A DNA stretch of 64,000 bases, taken from Pardosa pseudoannulata (taxonomy: Eukaryota > Arthropoda > Arachnida > Araneae > Lycosidae). The notes beneath the pieces were generated by a model. That model had not been told where the DNA came from, ran no database searches, and saw only the letters and a program-made list of their open reading frames with translations. The translations under genes were made by a program, and so were the position numbers. Below are positions 11,679 through 24,112 of the stretch, in pieces. The stretch is taken from contig CM063509.1 of NCBI GenBank assembly GCA_032207245.1, positions 105,888,021 to 105,952,020 of the forward strand, read 5' to 3'. Position 1 is the first letter of the stretch, and each line of letters opens with the position of its first letter.

Positions 11679-12009
11679 AATAAGAGATTTGAAAAAAAAA
11701 TTTCAATTTTACAACTCCTCTTCAACCTTCACTCAAAATACAGTTTCTTTTAAGTCAAAGAGTTTTTTGCTGGATGAGATCCCGCCTACCCTCAAGTAAA
11801 TAGAGCGATCTTAATAGAACTCATTAGATACTTGGTAAATTCTTTTTCCAATTTTTAAGTAAATCGACCGATCTTTGCAGAACACGTTAGATACTTATTT
11901 TTTATTTCAATTTTTCAAGTAAATCGACCGATCTTTGCAGAACACGTATTTTGAGTGGAGGTTGAAGAGGAGTTGTAAAATTGAAAATTTTTTTTTCAAA
12001 TCTCTTATT
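11679..12009. mobile_element. Foldback element with ~62-bp inverted ends and internal 60-bp repeats
   Basis: The left arm 11679-11741 and right arm 11946-12009 are near-perfect reverse complements, starting AATAAGAGATTTGAAAAAAA and running to CACTCAAAATAC. Between them, a 60-64 bp unit with AAGTAAATCGACCGATCTTT occurs three times (about 11795, 11859, 11919). It has no coding capacity. Confidence 0.9.
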
Positions 12010-12469
12010 TTAAATTAATTTTACAATTTACACTAAATCACAAATTTGTGATGAAAATCACACTCAGTTTATTTAATTTGTGATTAAGTGAATGTTTCAG
12101 TCTATTTAGTATGAATGTTATGTGTTTCCTTTGTGTTTTCTTTGTTAATTCAATTAGATTTTAAATATTCAATTTTTGTAAAATTTTTCCTCAAAATGTT
12201 GTTTTTGTTTATGTATCAATTTGTTGAGTTACGATCCCCTCGCCAGATTTCAAACGCCACGCTGCAAGCACGCCACGCACTCAAGCTGCAAGCACGCCAA
12301 TTTCGCCAAATGTGGTTGAAGCACCAACAAGATCCATGATTAGAAACAGGAGAGTGGGCTAAGAAGAGGAGTTGAAAAAAATCGTTATATTCAGAGGAAA
12401 AGTATAACATTGCAGAATTCTTTCGATATACCAAAAAGCTCCAGTATTGCATACTTTCATTATATGTAC

Positions 12470-12760
12470 AAGAAAACCAGGGGACTTGTTCAAAAATGGG
12501 CTTTACACCCTTTTATTCGCCTGAGATCTTTGAATTGTATGATTAAAACAATATCGGTCATGATCTTATAGAGGTTTTCACCAAACATTATGCTGTCTGG
12601 CGATGTCTGACAAATCGTGATGTGATTTGTTATCTGTTTATCCACATCAATTCTAAATGAAAGTCTTCAGATATGCGTTTTTCTTCAAATGATGTAGATT
12701 AATCAGGATTATCCTCGCCAAACAAGCAATTTTATCACTTCTTGCAATGTCTATAGCCTA
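12470..12760. repeat. ~285-bp interspersed repeat, copy 2
   Basis: Partner of 10130-10420. It lacks the hAT insertion present in the other copy and so shows the uninterrupted form of the repeat's right end. Confidence 0.7.
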
Positions 12761-13131
12761 TTAAAAAGTTTTGTCTGATCCGATTCTCTTTTCTGTTGTA
12801 CAATACTCACCTCTTATTTTTTAGTTTTTGAAAGATTGCTATTTCTATTTTCCACTTTTAAGCACATTCCAATTTAAGGTAACCACTGACTTGATAAGGT
12901 GCCTCCTGCAGGATGAGGCCAGACAATAAGTTTCTATCCTAATGAGGAATGGTTTGTCGTTTTTTCTATCACATTTCATTTCTCAGAAAACTAATTTACA
13001 TGTATAAAAGAACAACTTTGTTCAAAAAAAGAATATTATCTAAAAATTACTTAGTACATGAGCTACACTTTTCTACGTTACTTTTCTTTTTTTAGGTATC
13101 AAATTTGAAAAAGAATCATTACATTATGTAA

Positions 13132-13418
13132 TGTAGCCTCCACACTATGGCCAATTGTTCACCACTTCCTGATGGTGACCTTGAACCATAGTTCATGGGT
13201 TGCATTCACACGCTGGGCCACTAATTAAGCCGAGCACGTGGATTCGTCCATAGGGTCTACTGCACACTTTAGTTGCGAATCTGGCTGCCTTTGATCTTTG
13301 GAGAAAAACCGCCTCCGAAGCCATCGTCCACCACGGCTATTTTATCGTCTGCCACCATCTACCACTATAAGTCGTAAGGTGGTAATGGCTTGCAGTGGAC
13401 CATAGTGTTGAGGAGCCT
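13132..13418. mobile_element. CpG-rich short inverted-repeat element, copy 1 (~287 bp)
   Basis: The left end is TGTAGCCTCCACACTATGGC. The right end on the other strand reads GGCTCCTCAACACTATGGTC. It is homologous end to end with 33954-34251. It is markedly GC-richer than its surroundings. Confidence 0.85.
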
Positions 13419-13569
13419 TTACAGTTGTGACAAATATCTGTCGGCTTTCAACATTTTTACTAAGCCATAATCTTCATTTCAAAACTATTAGTTCAAAGAA
13501 GATTTATGACACATTACAAACACACACACAAAAGAATGTTGAATAGTGTGATGCGATATTTATGTAGCA

Positions 13570-14545
13570 CTAGCATATAGCCCGTCATATGACAAGATCA
13601 GTAAAATTTTTAATTTTCCAAAATTGTAAAGTACCCTATGAGGCAAGTAAAAAAATGGTTTGTTTTTTGGCTGAGAATTATCTTTGAAAATAAAATCGAT
13701 AATTAAATTTAAAATTATCATATATGTACGTAAACTATTATTTAAGCCAAATATAAAGAAAATTATAAGGCGATTTCACGCAGTAGGGAAAATCTCAATT
13801 TATGTCAATTCAGGCTTTAGTTTCAAACGGAAAGAAGCTTTATTGTTTGTCTATTGGCTGTTGTAAACCTAAAAATGAATGGGAAGGGCATTATAGTAGT
13901 TCGTGACGTTGCGACAAATTGCTCTATTGCCGTAATATCTCAGTTCAGTTATAAAACGTATGAAAATAATGCAGACGATATTTAAATAATTTAAAATAAG
14001 AAATGATTAAATGAGATGGTTAAAGGAATGATGTCATAATGCTAGAAAAAAATGTTATTTTTACCTATTTATTATGTGATAAATTTAATCGCCTGCCCTT
14101 AACCGGGGAAAATAGGGATCGAAATAATGACATGAAATGCTCGAAAAGGGGGAAAGGGGTGGATTTCGGACGTTTTAAAACGACATTATTTTTCGCTGTG
14201 ATATGAAGCATATTTATACCAATTTATTTTAGAATTAAAATAAATTGGTTTGACATCAAAAAAAAAATTTTTTTTTAAATATGGATTGAAATAATAGAAT
14301 TAAATGCTATAAAAGAGAGGAAGGGGTGGATTTCGAACGTTTTAAAGACGACAGTATCTTTTGCTGTGATATAAAGCATATTTATACCGATTTATTTTAG
14401 AATCGGAGCGATAGTTTAGGAGAAGATAAACTTTACTAGCTTTGAATTTTACTAACCCTAACTCATACTCTATCCATTTCACGTTTAACAGCTTTATAAA
14501 TTCGAGGACAGACGGAGAGAACTTAGGCTATTATTATATAGGGGA
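13570..14545 (-). mobile_element. Non-autonomous Helitron, copy 1
   Basis: On the - strand it starts TCCCCTATATAATAATAGCC after A and ends GGGCTATATGCTAG before T. This is Helitron-type insertion between A and T with a CTAG terminus. A 3' hairpin (TTGTCATATGACGGG) precedes the end. A foldback element (13765-13926) has inserted in it. No Rep/helicase reading frame is present. Confidence 0.88.
13765..13926. mobile_element. ~162-bp foldback element, copy in Helitron 1
   Basis: Begins ATAAGGCGATTTCACGCAGT and ends with the imperfect inverse AAATTGCTCTAT. It is homologous to 18157-18323, 26566-26671 and 27487-27650. The insertion site within the Helitron differs from that in the copies at 26566 and 27487. 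Confidence 0.8.
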
Positions 14546-14907
14546 TTAATTGTATCCCTTGTTTCTTTTAATTTCTGGCTTTTTTTTTTAGTCGGAACAA
14601 TGCTTTGTAATCTACACGAGAATGAAGGTATCTTTTTCTTCCTGTCTTCATTTCTACCAGTAGCATTTAAATTGTGACGACTTCAGTGTTCTTAAGTGAA
14701 GAAGTAGCGTGAAGAAGGATCACAATCGTAGCATAATTGGAAATCCCTTTTATTTTTCTGGAGTAAATACTGGTTATATACAAAGGGATTCTATTTTCCC
14801 AAAACAAGTCGAGATGTAAAGGATTGTTGCTTGCATAACATTACCACGACGATCACAGTCGGAAAAAAAGATTAAATAATCTCACAAAATGGGGAGGATT
14901 TTCCAGG

Positions 14908-15571
14908 GTGCAATGCAAACCCAATCTATCCCCCATTCGGTGCCCGAGACCCTGCCGTTCCTTATATGAGCGGACTTTACGAGTCTCCCGAACACAATCA
15001 ACAAAAAGCTGGCTCTGGTCAAAAGTCGCGGAAGTCTACACGAAGTCAAAGCACCTACGTAAAAAAATGTCGAAAAGCCCCGAGTCGCAAAATTCTGGAC
15101 TTTTTATACCTGGAGGTCAGTTACGGTCCTGCAAACTATTATTATTATTATTATTATTATTTGTCAGTTACGATTCCAGTTACTTGAGAACTCCAGGTAA
15201 GGTTACAGCTAGTTTTTTAGTTTAATTCTCATTCGCTAGCTGTCCCGATTCTAGAATTCTCGAGGCACCCTCCCTCCGGGATAATAACCGCGACTGATCA
15301 GGGGATGACGTCTATTCAACTGAACTGTCAACATCCCAGACACTGCGTCGGCATGCTATTGCAGCCAGATCGAAGCAGAAGGAATTCAGATCAACTGATT
15401 TCGGTCTTTAGTGTTCTGAACAAAGGGGGGCTTTCACAACACAGATTGAGCAAAGATAAGCCGAAGACTTGGTATTTATTCAGGGCCCCCCAACCAGTTC
15501 AGTATAAAGTTCAATCAATTTACTTAACTATAACAGCTTTTTGTTACAAGATACTATTATTAAATGTATAA
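14908..15571. other. GC-richer segment of unknown nature
   Basis: Less AT-rich than its surroundings, with a TAT trinucleotide run at 15138-15162. The overlapping open frames begin at GTG or at an unsupported ATG (15305), contain the trinucleotide run or resemble nothing known, and are not called as genes. A transposon interior is the simplest explanation. Confidence 0.4.
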
Positions 15572-15764
15572 GTACTAAAGAAATATAACTTTGATATTTG
15601 ATTTTTCATAAATTTCATTCAGAAAAAAATATTCTGCGCTTTTATAAAACTTTCTAAATAATGTTTTATGAAATATTGTTTGAAGAATTAACCAGAAAGA
15701 TGTCTAAATTTTGTTAATTAAAAATAACTTAAGTTTTAAAAAATAGATATAAAATTTTCAGGCC

Positions 15765-15830
15765 TCCAAATTCAGGGCGCCCAGGACTATGGCACAGTTA
15801 AGTACTTTAATCAAGTCCTGTACACAGCAA
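15765..15830 (-). mobile_element. Terminal fragment of the CAGG(G/A)-type hAT family
   Basis: On the - strand it begins CAGGACTTGATTAAAGTACT. It then follows the subterminal sequence of the hAT at 25773-25990, including TTTTGTTAATT and AATATTTCAT further in (to about 15650). The other end was not found. Confidence 0.5.
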
Positions 15831-16519
15831 ATTATAAAACGTTAGTTTGACTAATAAAATCGACCTGCTTGTAATTGGAAAATTCTTTTTGTTTTTATCA
15901 TTTCAATACCCCCTTTTTTACATTTAACTGAAAAATACAATAAGATAAAATTTTATTGAATTTATTTTAAGTTTCTTTGAAGTTTGTTTTTCTAATGTAA
16001 GTTTTTGTTTCTAATGTTTAAAAACTATTAAAGCACGTTTCAACATAGAAGTCTATTAAAGATTTTTGATTCTGTATCAACTTATGTAAGATTGAGCCTT
16101 AATTTATTTTTTTTTAATCTTTGGAAATTTCAAAGCTATTAACAGGTGCTGATTCGAAATAATTATTATGTTCTTAATTTTACTGCTATAGTGATTTAAC
16201 TTTGGAATTATTTTTATTGTTACAAAATAGACTTTAAAATACAATAAGAATTTCAGATGTATAAAAATTATATAAAACTGTAAGATATCCGATAGATTTA
16301 ATTCCATTAAGTATGTAAAACTGTATCGAAATGTGACTGCTCACAAAGCGTGCTGAGTTTCAATGAAGAGATCGCCAGAAGCATTGGTTTTCTTTTAAAA
16401 CAAAGGCTTAGAGGTTCCGAGAAGTTATTGATAGTTGCCAGAGACAAAACATAACGTTGTTGCTAATTTCCTTTTCTAGCCTCGAGCAACTGCATGGCTT
16501 CTTGCACGCGGAAAAAAAC

Positions 16520-17870
16520 AAAGATTGATTCACTTAATCATAATCATCTCATTCCAGCAGTGGTAGTTTTTCGTGTTCCACATCCTTATCTAACTGTACT
16601 AACAGTTGATGGAGTGATTGATTTATCCGACAGATAAATGCAATATCCACGCTTTTTTCACCCTAGGACATCGATGAAAACGTGAAAATTCAGAACAAGG
16701 AGTATATACCAAATGGTTGGATATATGTAGACATATTGTACCAAAAAACTAGAAATTAGAAGATTTTTTTAAAGTATAAAACAAAGGTTCATCCATTTAA
16801 TCATAATCATCTCATTCCAGCAGTGGCAGTCTTTCGTGTTCCACATCCTTATCTAACAATTCTAAAAGTTGATAGAATGATTAATTCGTCGGACGAGACA
16901 TCCTGAAAGTTCAGAACAAGTAGTATATACCAAATGGTTGGGATATCTGTAGCCATATTGTAGTAAAAAATTAGACGTCAGTAAATGTTTTTTTTTTTTA
17001 AATATAAAACAAAAGTTCATCCATTTAATCATAATCATCTCATTCCAGCAGTGGCAGTCTTTCGTGTTCCACATCCTTATCTAACAACTCTAAAAGTTGA
17101 TAGAATGATTGATTCGTCGGACGAGACATCCTGAAAGTTCAGAACAAGTAGTATATACCAAATGGTTGGGATATCTGTAGCCATATTGTAGTAAAAAATT
17201 AGACGTCAGTAAATGTTTTTTTTTTTAAATATAAAACAAAAGTTCATCCATTTAATCATAATCATCTCATTCCAGCAGTGGCAGTCTTTCGTGTTCCACA
17301 TCCTTATCTAACAATTCTAAAAGTTGATAGAATGATTGATTCGTCGGGCGAGACATCCTGAAAGTACAGAACAAGTAGTATATACCAAATGGTTGGGATA
17401 TCTCTAGCCATATTGTAGTAAAAAATTAGACGTCAGTAAATGTTTTATTAAAATATAAAACAAAAGTTCATCCATTTAATCATAATCATCTCATTCCAGC
17501 AGTGGCAGTCTTTCGTGTTCCACATCCTTATCTAACAATTCTAAAAGTTGATAGAATGATTGATTCGTCGGACGAGACTTCCTGAAAGTTCAGAACAAGT
17601 AGCATATACCAAATGGTTGGGATATCTGTAGACATATTGTAGTAAAAAATTAGACGTCAGTAAATTTCTTTAAAATATAAAACAAAAGTGCATCCATTTA
17701 ATCATAATCATCTCATTCCAGGAGTGGCAGTCTTTTGTGTTCCACATCTTTATCTAACTATTCTAAAAATTGATAAAATGATTGATTCGTTTGACAGATA
17801 TCCCGAAAGTTCAAAACAAGGAATATATTCCAAATGACTGGATGTGAAAATAATGTATTACATAAATATT
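16520..17870. repeat. Tandem array of six ~225-bp units
   Basis: The anchor AATCATAATCATCTCATTCC occurs at 16536, 16799, 17027, 17254, 17478 and 17700. Periods are 263, 228, 227, 224 and 222. Units share TCTTTCGTGTTCCACATCC and TATACCAAATGGTTG. The middle four are most alike and the outer two are diverged, the usual pattern of unequal exchange. No conserved frame is present. Confidence 0.93.
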
Positions 17871-18156
17871 AGACATCAGAAGATCTAAAGCAAATTTAGC
17901 GATATAATATACAGAACTTTTATATAGACAAATGGGAATTATATTTTCCTCATAGGTTAGCATTGAGAAAAATCCAATATGGCATGTACACCTTAACCGC
18001 CGTCCGTTTCCAACTTGTTCTTTGTAAAATATGAAATTGAAGGGATGCATAGTTGTCTGAAAAAGATGAGAACCATGTTGATAAAAATCGCTTAATAAAG
18101 CGATACTACATGCATCACTATAGTAATTTTATTTTTATCTAAAATCTTCGCTTTAT

Positions 18157-18323
18157 ATAGAAGACGATTTTACGCAGCAGGGCATATCTCAACTTATGGC
18201 GATTTTAGCTTTAATTTCAAACGGAAGGGCAGCTTATTTGTTGCCTATTGGCTACCGTAAACATCGAAATGAATGGGAAGGGCATAAAAGCCGTTTATGA
18301 CGTTGCATGAAATCGCTCTGTAT
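18157..18323. mobile_element. ~165-bp foldback element, stand-alone copy
   Basis: A diverged family member outside any Helitron. It carries ACGATTTTACGCAGCAGGG, TTTCAAACGGAAGGGCAG and GAATGGGAAGGGCATAAAAG. Confidence 0.75.
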
Positions 18324-18959
18324 GTCCACTAAAGTATACTAAAAGTAACACACTGGACAGTATTATCCCTGACATTATAACTAACTCGTTGGTTAGTTAT
18401 CCAGTTTATTGTATGAGCAAAATAACATAACTAAAAGCTACCTATTTCAATTCGATTGCAAATGAGGTAATCAGTTATCCTTAAAAAATAAGTTTTAGAA
18501 ATTTTAAATTTATATTATTATTATTTTAAATTATGGTTGCTGCATATTTAAAAGTTTAAATAAAGGAAAGGATATTCACTCTTGTGAAGGCTTTAAGCCT
18601 CTTTAGCTTTGCCCGATAGCTTTAGATCCCAAGCATGAGTCACTGCTGTGATGTACTCCGAAATCATCATTAATTAGTGTTCACATTTCGCGGTTTTTGA
18701 AAGGCGGTGCGCCCTACCCTTTTTTTATTTTAAGTTGACTCGCCCTGCCCCTTTTTTAACTTTTCAAATTTACATAAATTCTGAAATCAATTAAAAACTG
18801 AGAAAGTGCCTTTTTATATAAAACATTCCTTTTCATTCTAAAAAGTGCCCTCTCATTTAATACAATTAAAATAGAATATTATTTGATTGGAGAAACAGTA
18901 CCCTAGTTCGTTATCTTTTAAAAGAAATTGACGCTCGAGTAAAGCAATCGAGTAATCTA

Positions 18960-20505
18960 GGGCCTTACTCTGGGAGTTGCGGTTCGTACCGCAAGTGCGG
19001 TATGACGTCAAGTTGACGTCAGCTCGCGAAAATTTTGAGAGCAAACGATACTTCGGTACTCTGGGGTTACATGCGGAAAGTTACCGATAGCTACAGGTTG
19101 CGGAAACTTTCCGGCAGCAAATTTGGTAGAGAGAACTTCCCGATAGTAAGAAAACATGGCGGCTTATTTGAGTTACGAATAAATAGCTCAGGAAAATATG
19201 CTTGTTTTACCAAAATGTTCCATGCCATCGGATACCACTCATATTAAAAGTATGAACTAAAAAGTTGTTTTTAAATATATTAATGCTGAATTTAGAGCAG
19301 TATAAAAGTATGATGTAAATATTGTGTATCTTCAGTTTTGATCGTATATTTTATGTTTTTCATACTAGTAGAAATCTTGTTAACAATGCTAAGTAATAAA
19401 AAGATCGAAGCCTTTATAACTTTCGACTTTTATTTTACATATTTTAAGCACAAAATTTACAATCTTCATGGATACCTGTGATGTTAGTCTGAACCCAAAA
19501 TTTGTGTTTACATATAATAAAACTGTTTTTAAAATACTATCAAAGTATGATTTAAATATTATTTATCTTTAATTTTCATCATATTTATATCTTTTATTTT
19601 CATCATAACCATAATTTTCATATTGTGATTTTCAAATTTTAATTTCTTGCATTTTATATATTTTAATAACTGTGTTCAAAACAAAACAATGATGTTTAGA
19701 TTTTAGGTATTAATATATAGTAGTAATATGATAAATTTTGATGGAATAACTATCATTTTACAGTTTTTTCAGTACAAATATAACTTTTTATCAAGTTTTT
19801 TTTTATCAATGATCTCAATGCAGTAATATTTACATCATAATATTCATCAGTTACATCATTTTTATGCATTCCATCATAATTGTAATGTATAAAATATATC
19901 TGTAAGAGAATGTAACTTGCAGAAACCCAGAAAATTCAACTGCAGGTCAATTAAGCTGCAGGTCCCGGTCTCATTAGCACTCGTGTTGCAAAAAGTAGAC
20001 CGTAGCACTCCAAACCAAACCTATGGAAAGCGCCTCTATATGCTTAATAAAATTCCATACTGTATATAATAATGCTCCATAAAACTAATCATGGGTAAAA
20101 AAGTTTCCGTGAGACAATCTCTTCGATTTAAACTCTTGAGATTTGGCTGCCACTTTTATCAATACCGTACGCATGCAAAGAAAAATGCGAATTATTTATT
20201 TGTTTATATTTACAAACATTGCTGTTGCCGAAACTGAAAATCAGAATTATAATTCTAAATTTCTGATTGGTTTAAATGGTGCAAAGTAGAAGATCCCATT
20301 AAACTCCGCCTCTAAAATAAGCCCAGCCCAAAGGCGGGATTTATTTCTCAAACTCGATAGTAAGCTAGTTACCGCACCTTCGTTTCCGTGCTCCCAGAGT
20401 ACGGTTTGAGCTTAGTTGCGGCAACTAGGTATCGTTAGGCCAAGTTTCCGCGACTACGTCATACCGCACTTGCGGTACGAAACGCAACTCCCAGAGTAAG
20501 GGCCC
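18960..20505. mobile_element. TA-flanked element with ~50-bp inverted ends, class unresolved
   Basis: Both ends carry GGGCC(C)TTACTCTGGGAGTTG followed by CGTACCGCAAGTGCGGTATG in inverse orientation. TA flanks each side (18958-18959 and 20506-20507). Inside the right end, further copies of the ACTCTGGGAG word recur. There is no long reading frame: the 70-codon stretch at 19035-19247 starts inside the left end. The centre is AT-rich and holds a SINE fragment (19960-20020). Confidence 0.85.
19960..20020 (+). mobile_element. SINE family A, body fragment
   Basis: Matches the body of 24683-24856 over CCGGTCTCATTAGCACTCGT and AGTAGACCGTAGCACTCCAA. The tRNA-like head is missing. Confidence 0.65.
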
Positions 20506-20507
20506 TA

Positions 20508-22235
20508 TACTCTGTGTAAACTCTATAGGCACTTCAAGGTCACTGATTTTTTCCCGAAGACCAACTGTAACTATGGTAACGACAGTTGGGGAAAGACTTT
20601 ACTCTTTTTTCCCACTGTGTTAAGGGGTGTCATGCATCGTGTGGGGAGGTAAACTTTCTATTCCAAAATTGCACTGTATTAATTATTTTATGATTTTACA
20701 AGAATTGAAAGAGGTCTTAATGCAATAACAATATTTTGTATAATTTTACTATGTATTTAAAGATTTATGGTCTATTGACACATTTTTAGAAAGTGAAAAT
20801 TTCTTTAGAAGGTACAGATTCCTAATGTTTTAGTAAGAATTCTAAATTAAAATAAATTTTTGTATTTTTACAAGAACATCTATGATTCATTATAAACTTT
20901 TTATACATATTGTTAATTTTTTCTTTAAAAACTAAATAAAAAATATTTCCTGTTTTTTAGTTAAACGGCATTTTAAGGGCAGAAAAGGTGACACTTTTGT
21001 CGAAATCATATAATTCTGTTACGCGCCTTTTATGTGAAATTTTTTTTTAATATTGTCGCAGTTCTGGATCGGCACAAATTATTTTAGAAATACCACGGGC
21101 ATCAGCAGTTGCTTGTTGAGTTTGCGAAAACAATTCCAAAACTGTAGCAACTGGATTGGATTCAACAAGACCTTTCAAGTATCTGTATACGTTAAATATC
21201 AGTATTTTGGACTGTTTTCTAACATCAAAACTAGCTATTACAGGAAATATTTTATAAAGTGAAAAATTAATAATAAAAATTAAAAATAAATATGAAGCAA
21301 AATTTAAATAAAACAATGAATTAAAAGATAAATAATGAGAGTAATATCAGATAAGTGCAAAATAAATATCTAAGAGAAGAAAGAAAAGCAAGAACGTATT
21401 GGAATCAAATCCTCACCTGAAGTGCTGAAAATAAGTGTAAATGCACATGCTTCTTGGTCGCTACCCTAGTAACCGATGACTGAGGAAACGAGAAAGTGTG
21501 ACCTTGAAGCGCCAATAGATTTTACATGAACTATAACAATATATTGCACGGCATTCACAGAAAACCACCTTGACGTTTTAGACTAGTCAAAGTCTACAAT
21601 GGTACATGAAATGAATAACAATCCCAACTCGTTATTTTATGCCAAAGAGTATGTATCATTTTGAAATTAAAATCACAGAAGTGTACTTTTTTAAAGAAAG
21701 AATTTGACCAAAATCCACTCCAAAGAAGATAAAATAGAGATTGGAAAATGCATGAAAGTTCACACGAACGTGACAGCTGGCATAGCTACTTAAATATATT
21801 TTTCTCACTGATTTATATCTATGCAAATAATTCCATACAATCGACAGAAGAAAGAAATGAAAGAAAATCATAGCAACATGGAGGAAAAATTCAAACTATT
21901 CAAAACACATTATTTTATGTAAATTTAATAATTTCAAAACATGTAATGGACAAACAAATCTTGGTGAAAATTTTACCTGTTTATGAGAGTAGTTAATGAT
22001 AGGTTATTGTCTGAACAGCTCGATCCTGGTAGTAGTACAAGCCGGTACTTTACACTTAAATCTTCATAGAGTTCAACCGTCTATTCCAACTTTTATTTTT
22101 CCTGAAATAAAACTGCCTTAAGGGTTTTTTCCTGAAGGAATCATCAGATTAAAATCGATTATTCTTATTAGATAACACTAGAAAATTGCTTTAACCTTCT
22201 CGCTTGCATATTTATTATAAGACATGGTTTTTAAA
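20508..22235. other. No supported gene
   Basis: AT-rich apart from 21040-21200 (the 89-codon - strand stretch) and 21420-21520. No repeat family assigned. Confidence 0.45.
21047..21316 (-). other. Open stretch of 89 codons, possible exon fragment
   Basis: On the - strand, an acceptor-like GTATACAG precedes YLKGLVESNPVATVLELF and SQTQQATADARGIS, which is more protein-like than the AT-rich upstream part. No donor or family could be assigned. It may be a transposon or gene fragment. Confidence 0.25.
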
Positions 22236-22237
22236 TA

Positions 22238-22701
22238 CAGTAGAACCCCGATTATCCGACATAATTGGGACCGAACTACTTCGGATAATCGAGAATTCAT
22301 CAATAATCATCTAGTTTAATATGTAATATCGTCATTGGTGCAATAACATTCGATTGTTCTGGGACTCGGCAGTATGACCTTCCAAATTTCGAAATGGGAT
22401 GTGTTTTTGTTTAGAACAGGGATGTTTGAAAGTGGGGAAGAGTACACTCATACCGAGAATTGTGCTTGCGAGAAGGAATTCTAAAAAAGGGAATTCCAAA
22501 ATATTTATCTGCACTCGTAGTTTGGAAAGGACGGCTTGCATACAAAAGGAATGTGGGAAAAAAGAAAACTTTAAAAATGCATGTTTGTAAAGAGAAAATT
22601 TTGGATGATAGTAGAAAGTGAAAAAAAAAGTGAAGAAGAAACCGACTTCGGTTAACGGAGAGTTTTGGTTAATCGAGGTTCGGATAATCGAGGTTCTGCT
22701 G
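22238..22701. mobile_element. Short Tigger/pogo-type element (464 bp)
   Basis: Flanked by TA. The ends are CAGTAGAACCCCGATTATCC and, from the other strand, CAGCAGAACCTCGATTATCC, typical Tigger termini. It has no intact transposase frame. Confidence 0.88.
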
Positions 22702-22780
22702 TATGTACCGTTTTGATACTAAAAACACACATGTATATTTTTTTCTATCAATTCTACCTTTACATGAAACCTTATACATG

Positions 22781-22940
22781 GACCCGCTAATACGTTCTTT
22801 TACTTTAGCAGTGCCCGTCAAACGAAAGGCTCGCCCCTTCGCCTTAAATCGTGTGGACTCTGGCCCTAGTGCTTAGTTCGCCCAAGTGGCATTGGGAACA
22901 ACAACAACATTACACAAGGTACATAGAAAAGTCTTCGGCC

Positions 22941-22972
<32 letters not shown>
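22781..22972 (+). mobile_element. SINE family B, body with poly(T)
   Basis: Near-identical to 24341-24523 from GCTAATACGTTCTTTTACCT through AACAACAACAACATTACACA, ending in a T run of about 30. The sequence after the T run (AAGTATCAAGTACGATAAGT) is also shared. Confidence 0.75.
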
Positions 22973-22973
<1 letters not shown>

Positions 22974-23685
22974 CCCTTCTCAGCAACCTTTGGTCGAACG
23001 TATGTACTTCTAATTTTTAAAAAAAGTATCAAGTACGATAAGTTTTTTAACTGGACGTACATATCTACGAAGCCCAGTGACGTTGAGGCACTAAACTTGT
23101 TCCTTAATCTGCTTTTTAACATAACTGCCACCTATATCGAAGAAATTGTCGAACATTTGAACTATCTTTTGAATTCCATATTCATAGATATGTACCGCCC
23201 GGGAATGTACTAGCTATACGTTTGATTTTTTGCCCCTCAGTCGATATTTTCGATCATTGTCGATACAAATTCATGAAATTTAAGTGCTGCGCTGCAACTC
23301 CATAAAAGAAACTTCCTGAAACTTAAGAAAAAGGGAAATTGTAAAGTGCCTGCTCTCTCAAAAGTTTTCATCCCATTTCTTCCAAGTTTTCAGTAATGAT
23401 AATTATTCATTACTCTCTCAATACTATGATGTATTTCACAGTGGTACCTAAATATCTGTAACAATACAATTCTACTAACGTAATATCCTAACTTAAATGT
23501 TTTCTGTTTTCCATTAAAAATTTAGATTCCCTATTGACAAATTCTACAGGACATATTTCAAAATAATGGTGGCGAACACTCAGTTCCTGGCACCTTGAAT
23601 TTAGAATCGCAGCCCCGTTGATTCATTTTTCTCGTACATTGTAGAGGCACTATATCTTCTAGAATAAACTAGAAGTAGACGTGAT

Positions 23686-23813
23686 TGGTTCCGTGTAAGG
23701 TTGATCACCTAACCGGGACATAGGCTCCACACCCCAGGGACCTAGGTCTTGAAAACGGAGACTGGCAACGTAGCCCTTGGCCCCCAAGTTGGGCTGTTGC
23801 GCCGAGGAATGTA
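23686..23813. repeat. SINE-like module C, copy 1
   Basis: Matches 24909-25034 over about 125 bases, for example CCACACC.CAGGG.C.T.GGTCTTG and GCGCCGAGGAAT. Its nature is unknown; it is GC-richer than its context and short. Confidence 0.65.
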
Positions 23814-24112
23814 GTTTAGTTTATATATGTATATAAATTTATATACATACATACATTTATACATTTTTTATATTATTTTAACATTTATAACATTTTTATA
23901 TTATTTTATTTGTAACATAAACATATTTATAATTTTTTTCATATCATAATGTAAACAAGCTCATTATCGTAATGCCATACTTAATACTTTCTTACTTAAA
24001 GACTCTTCCTTTCCATACTTAACATAGAGCAGGAGATACAGACCCATATTAACACTTTGTGCTCATCCACTGAGTATAAACCATTATGCTATCGGAAAGT
24101 ATTACACAAAGT

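Noticed and set aside
14908..15225. 105-codon + strand frame in a GC-richer segment
   Set aside because: It starts at GTG, includes a run of Leu from a TAT repeat, overlaps another frame, and resembles no known protein.
16520..17870. CRISPR-like array
   Set aside because: The units are ~225-bp head-to-tail repeats without unique spacers, in a eukaryotic context.
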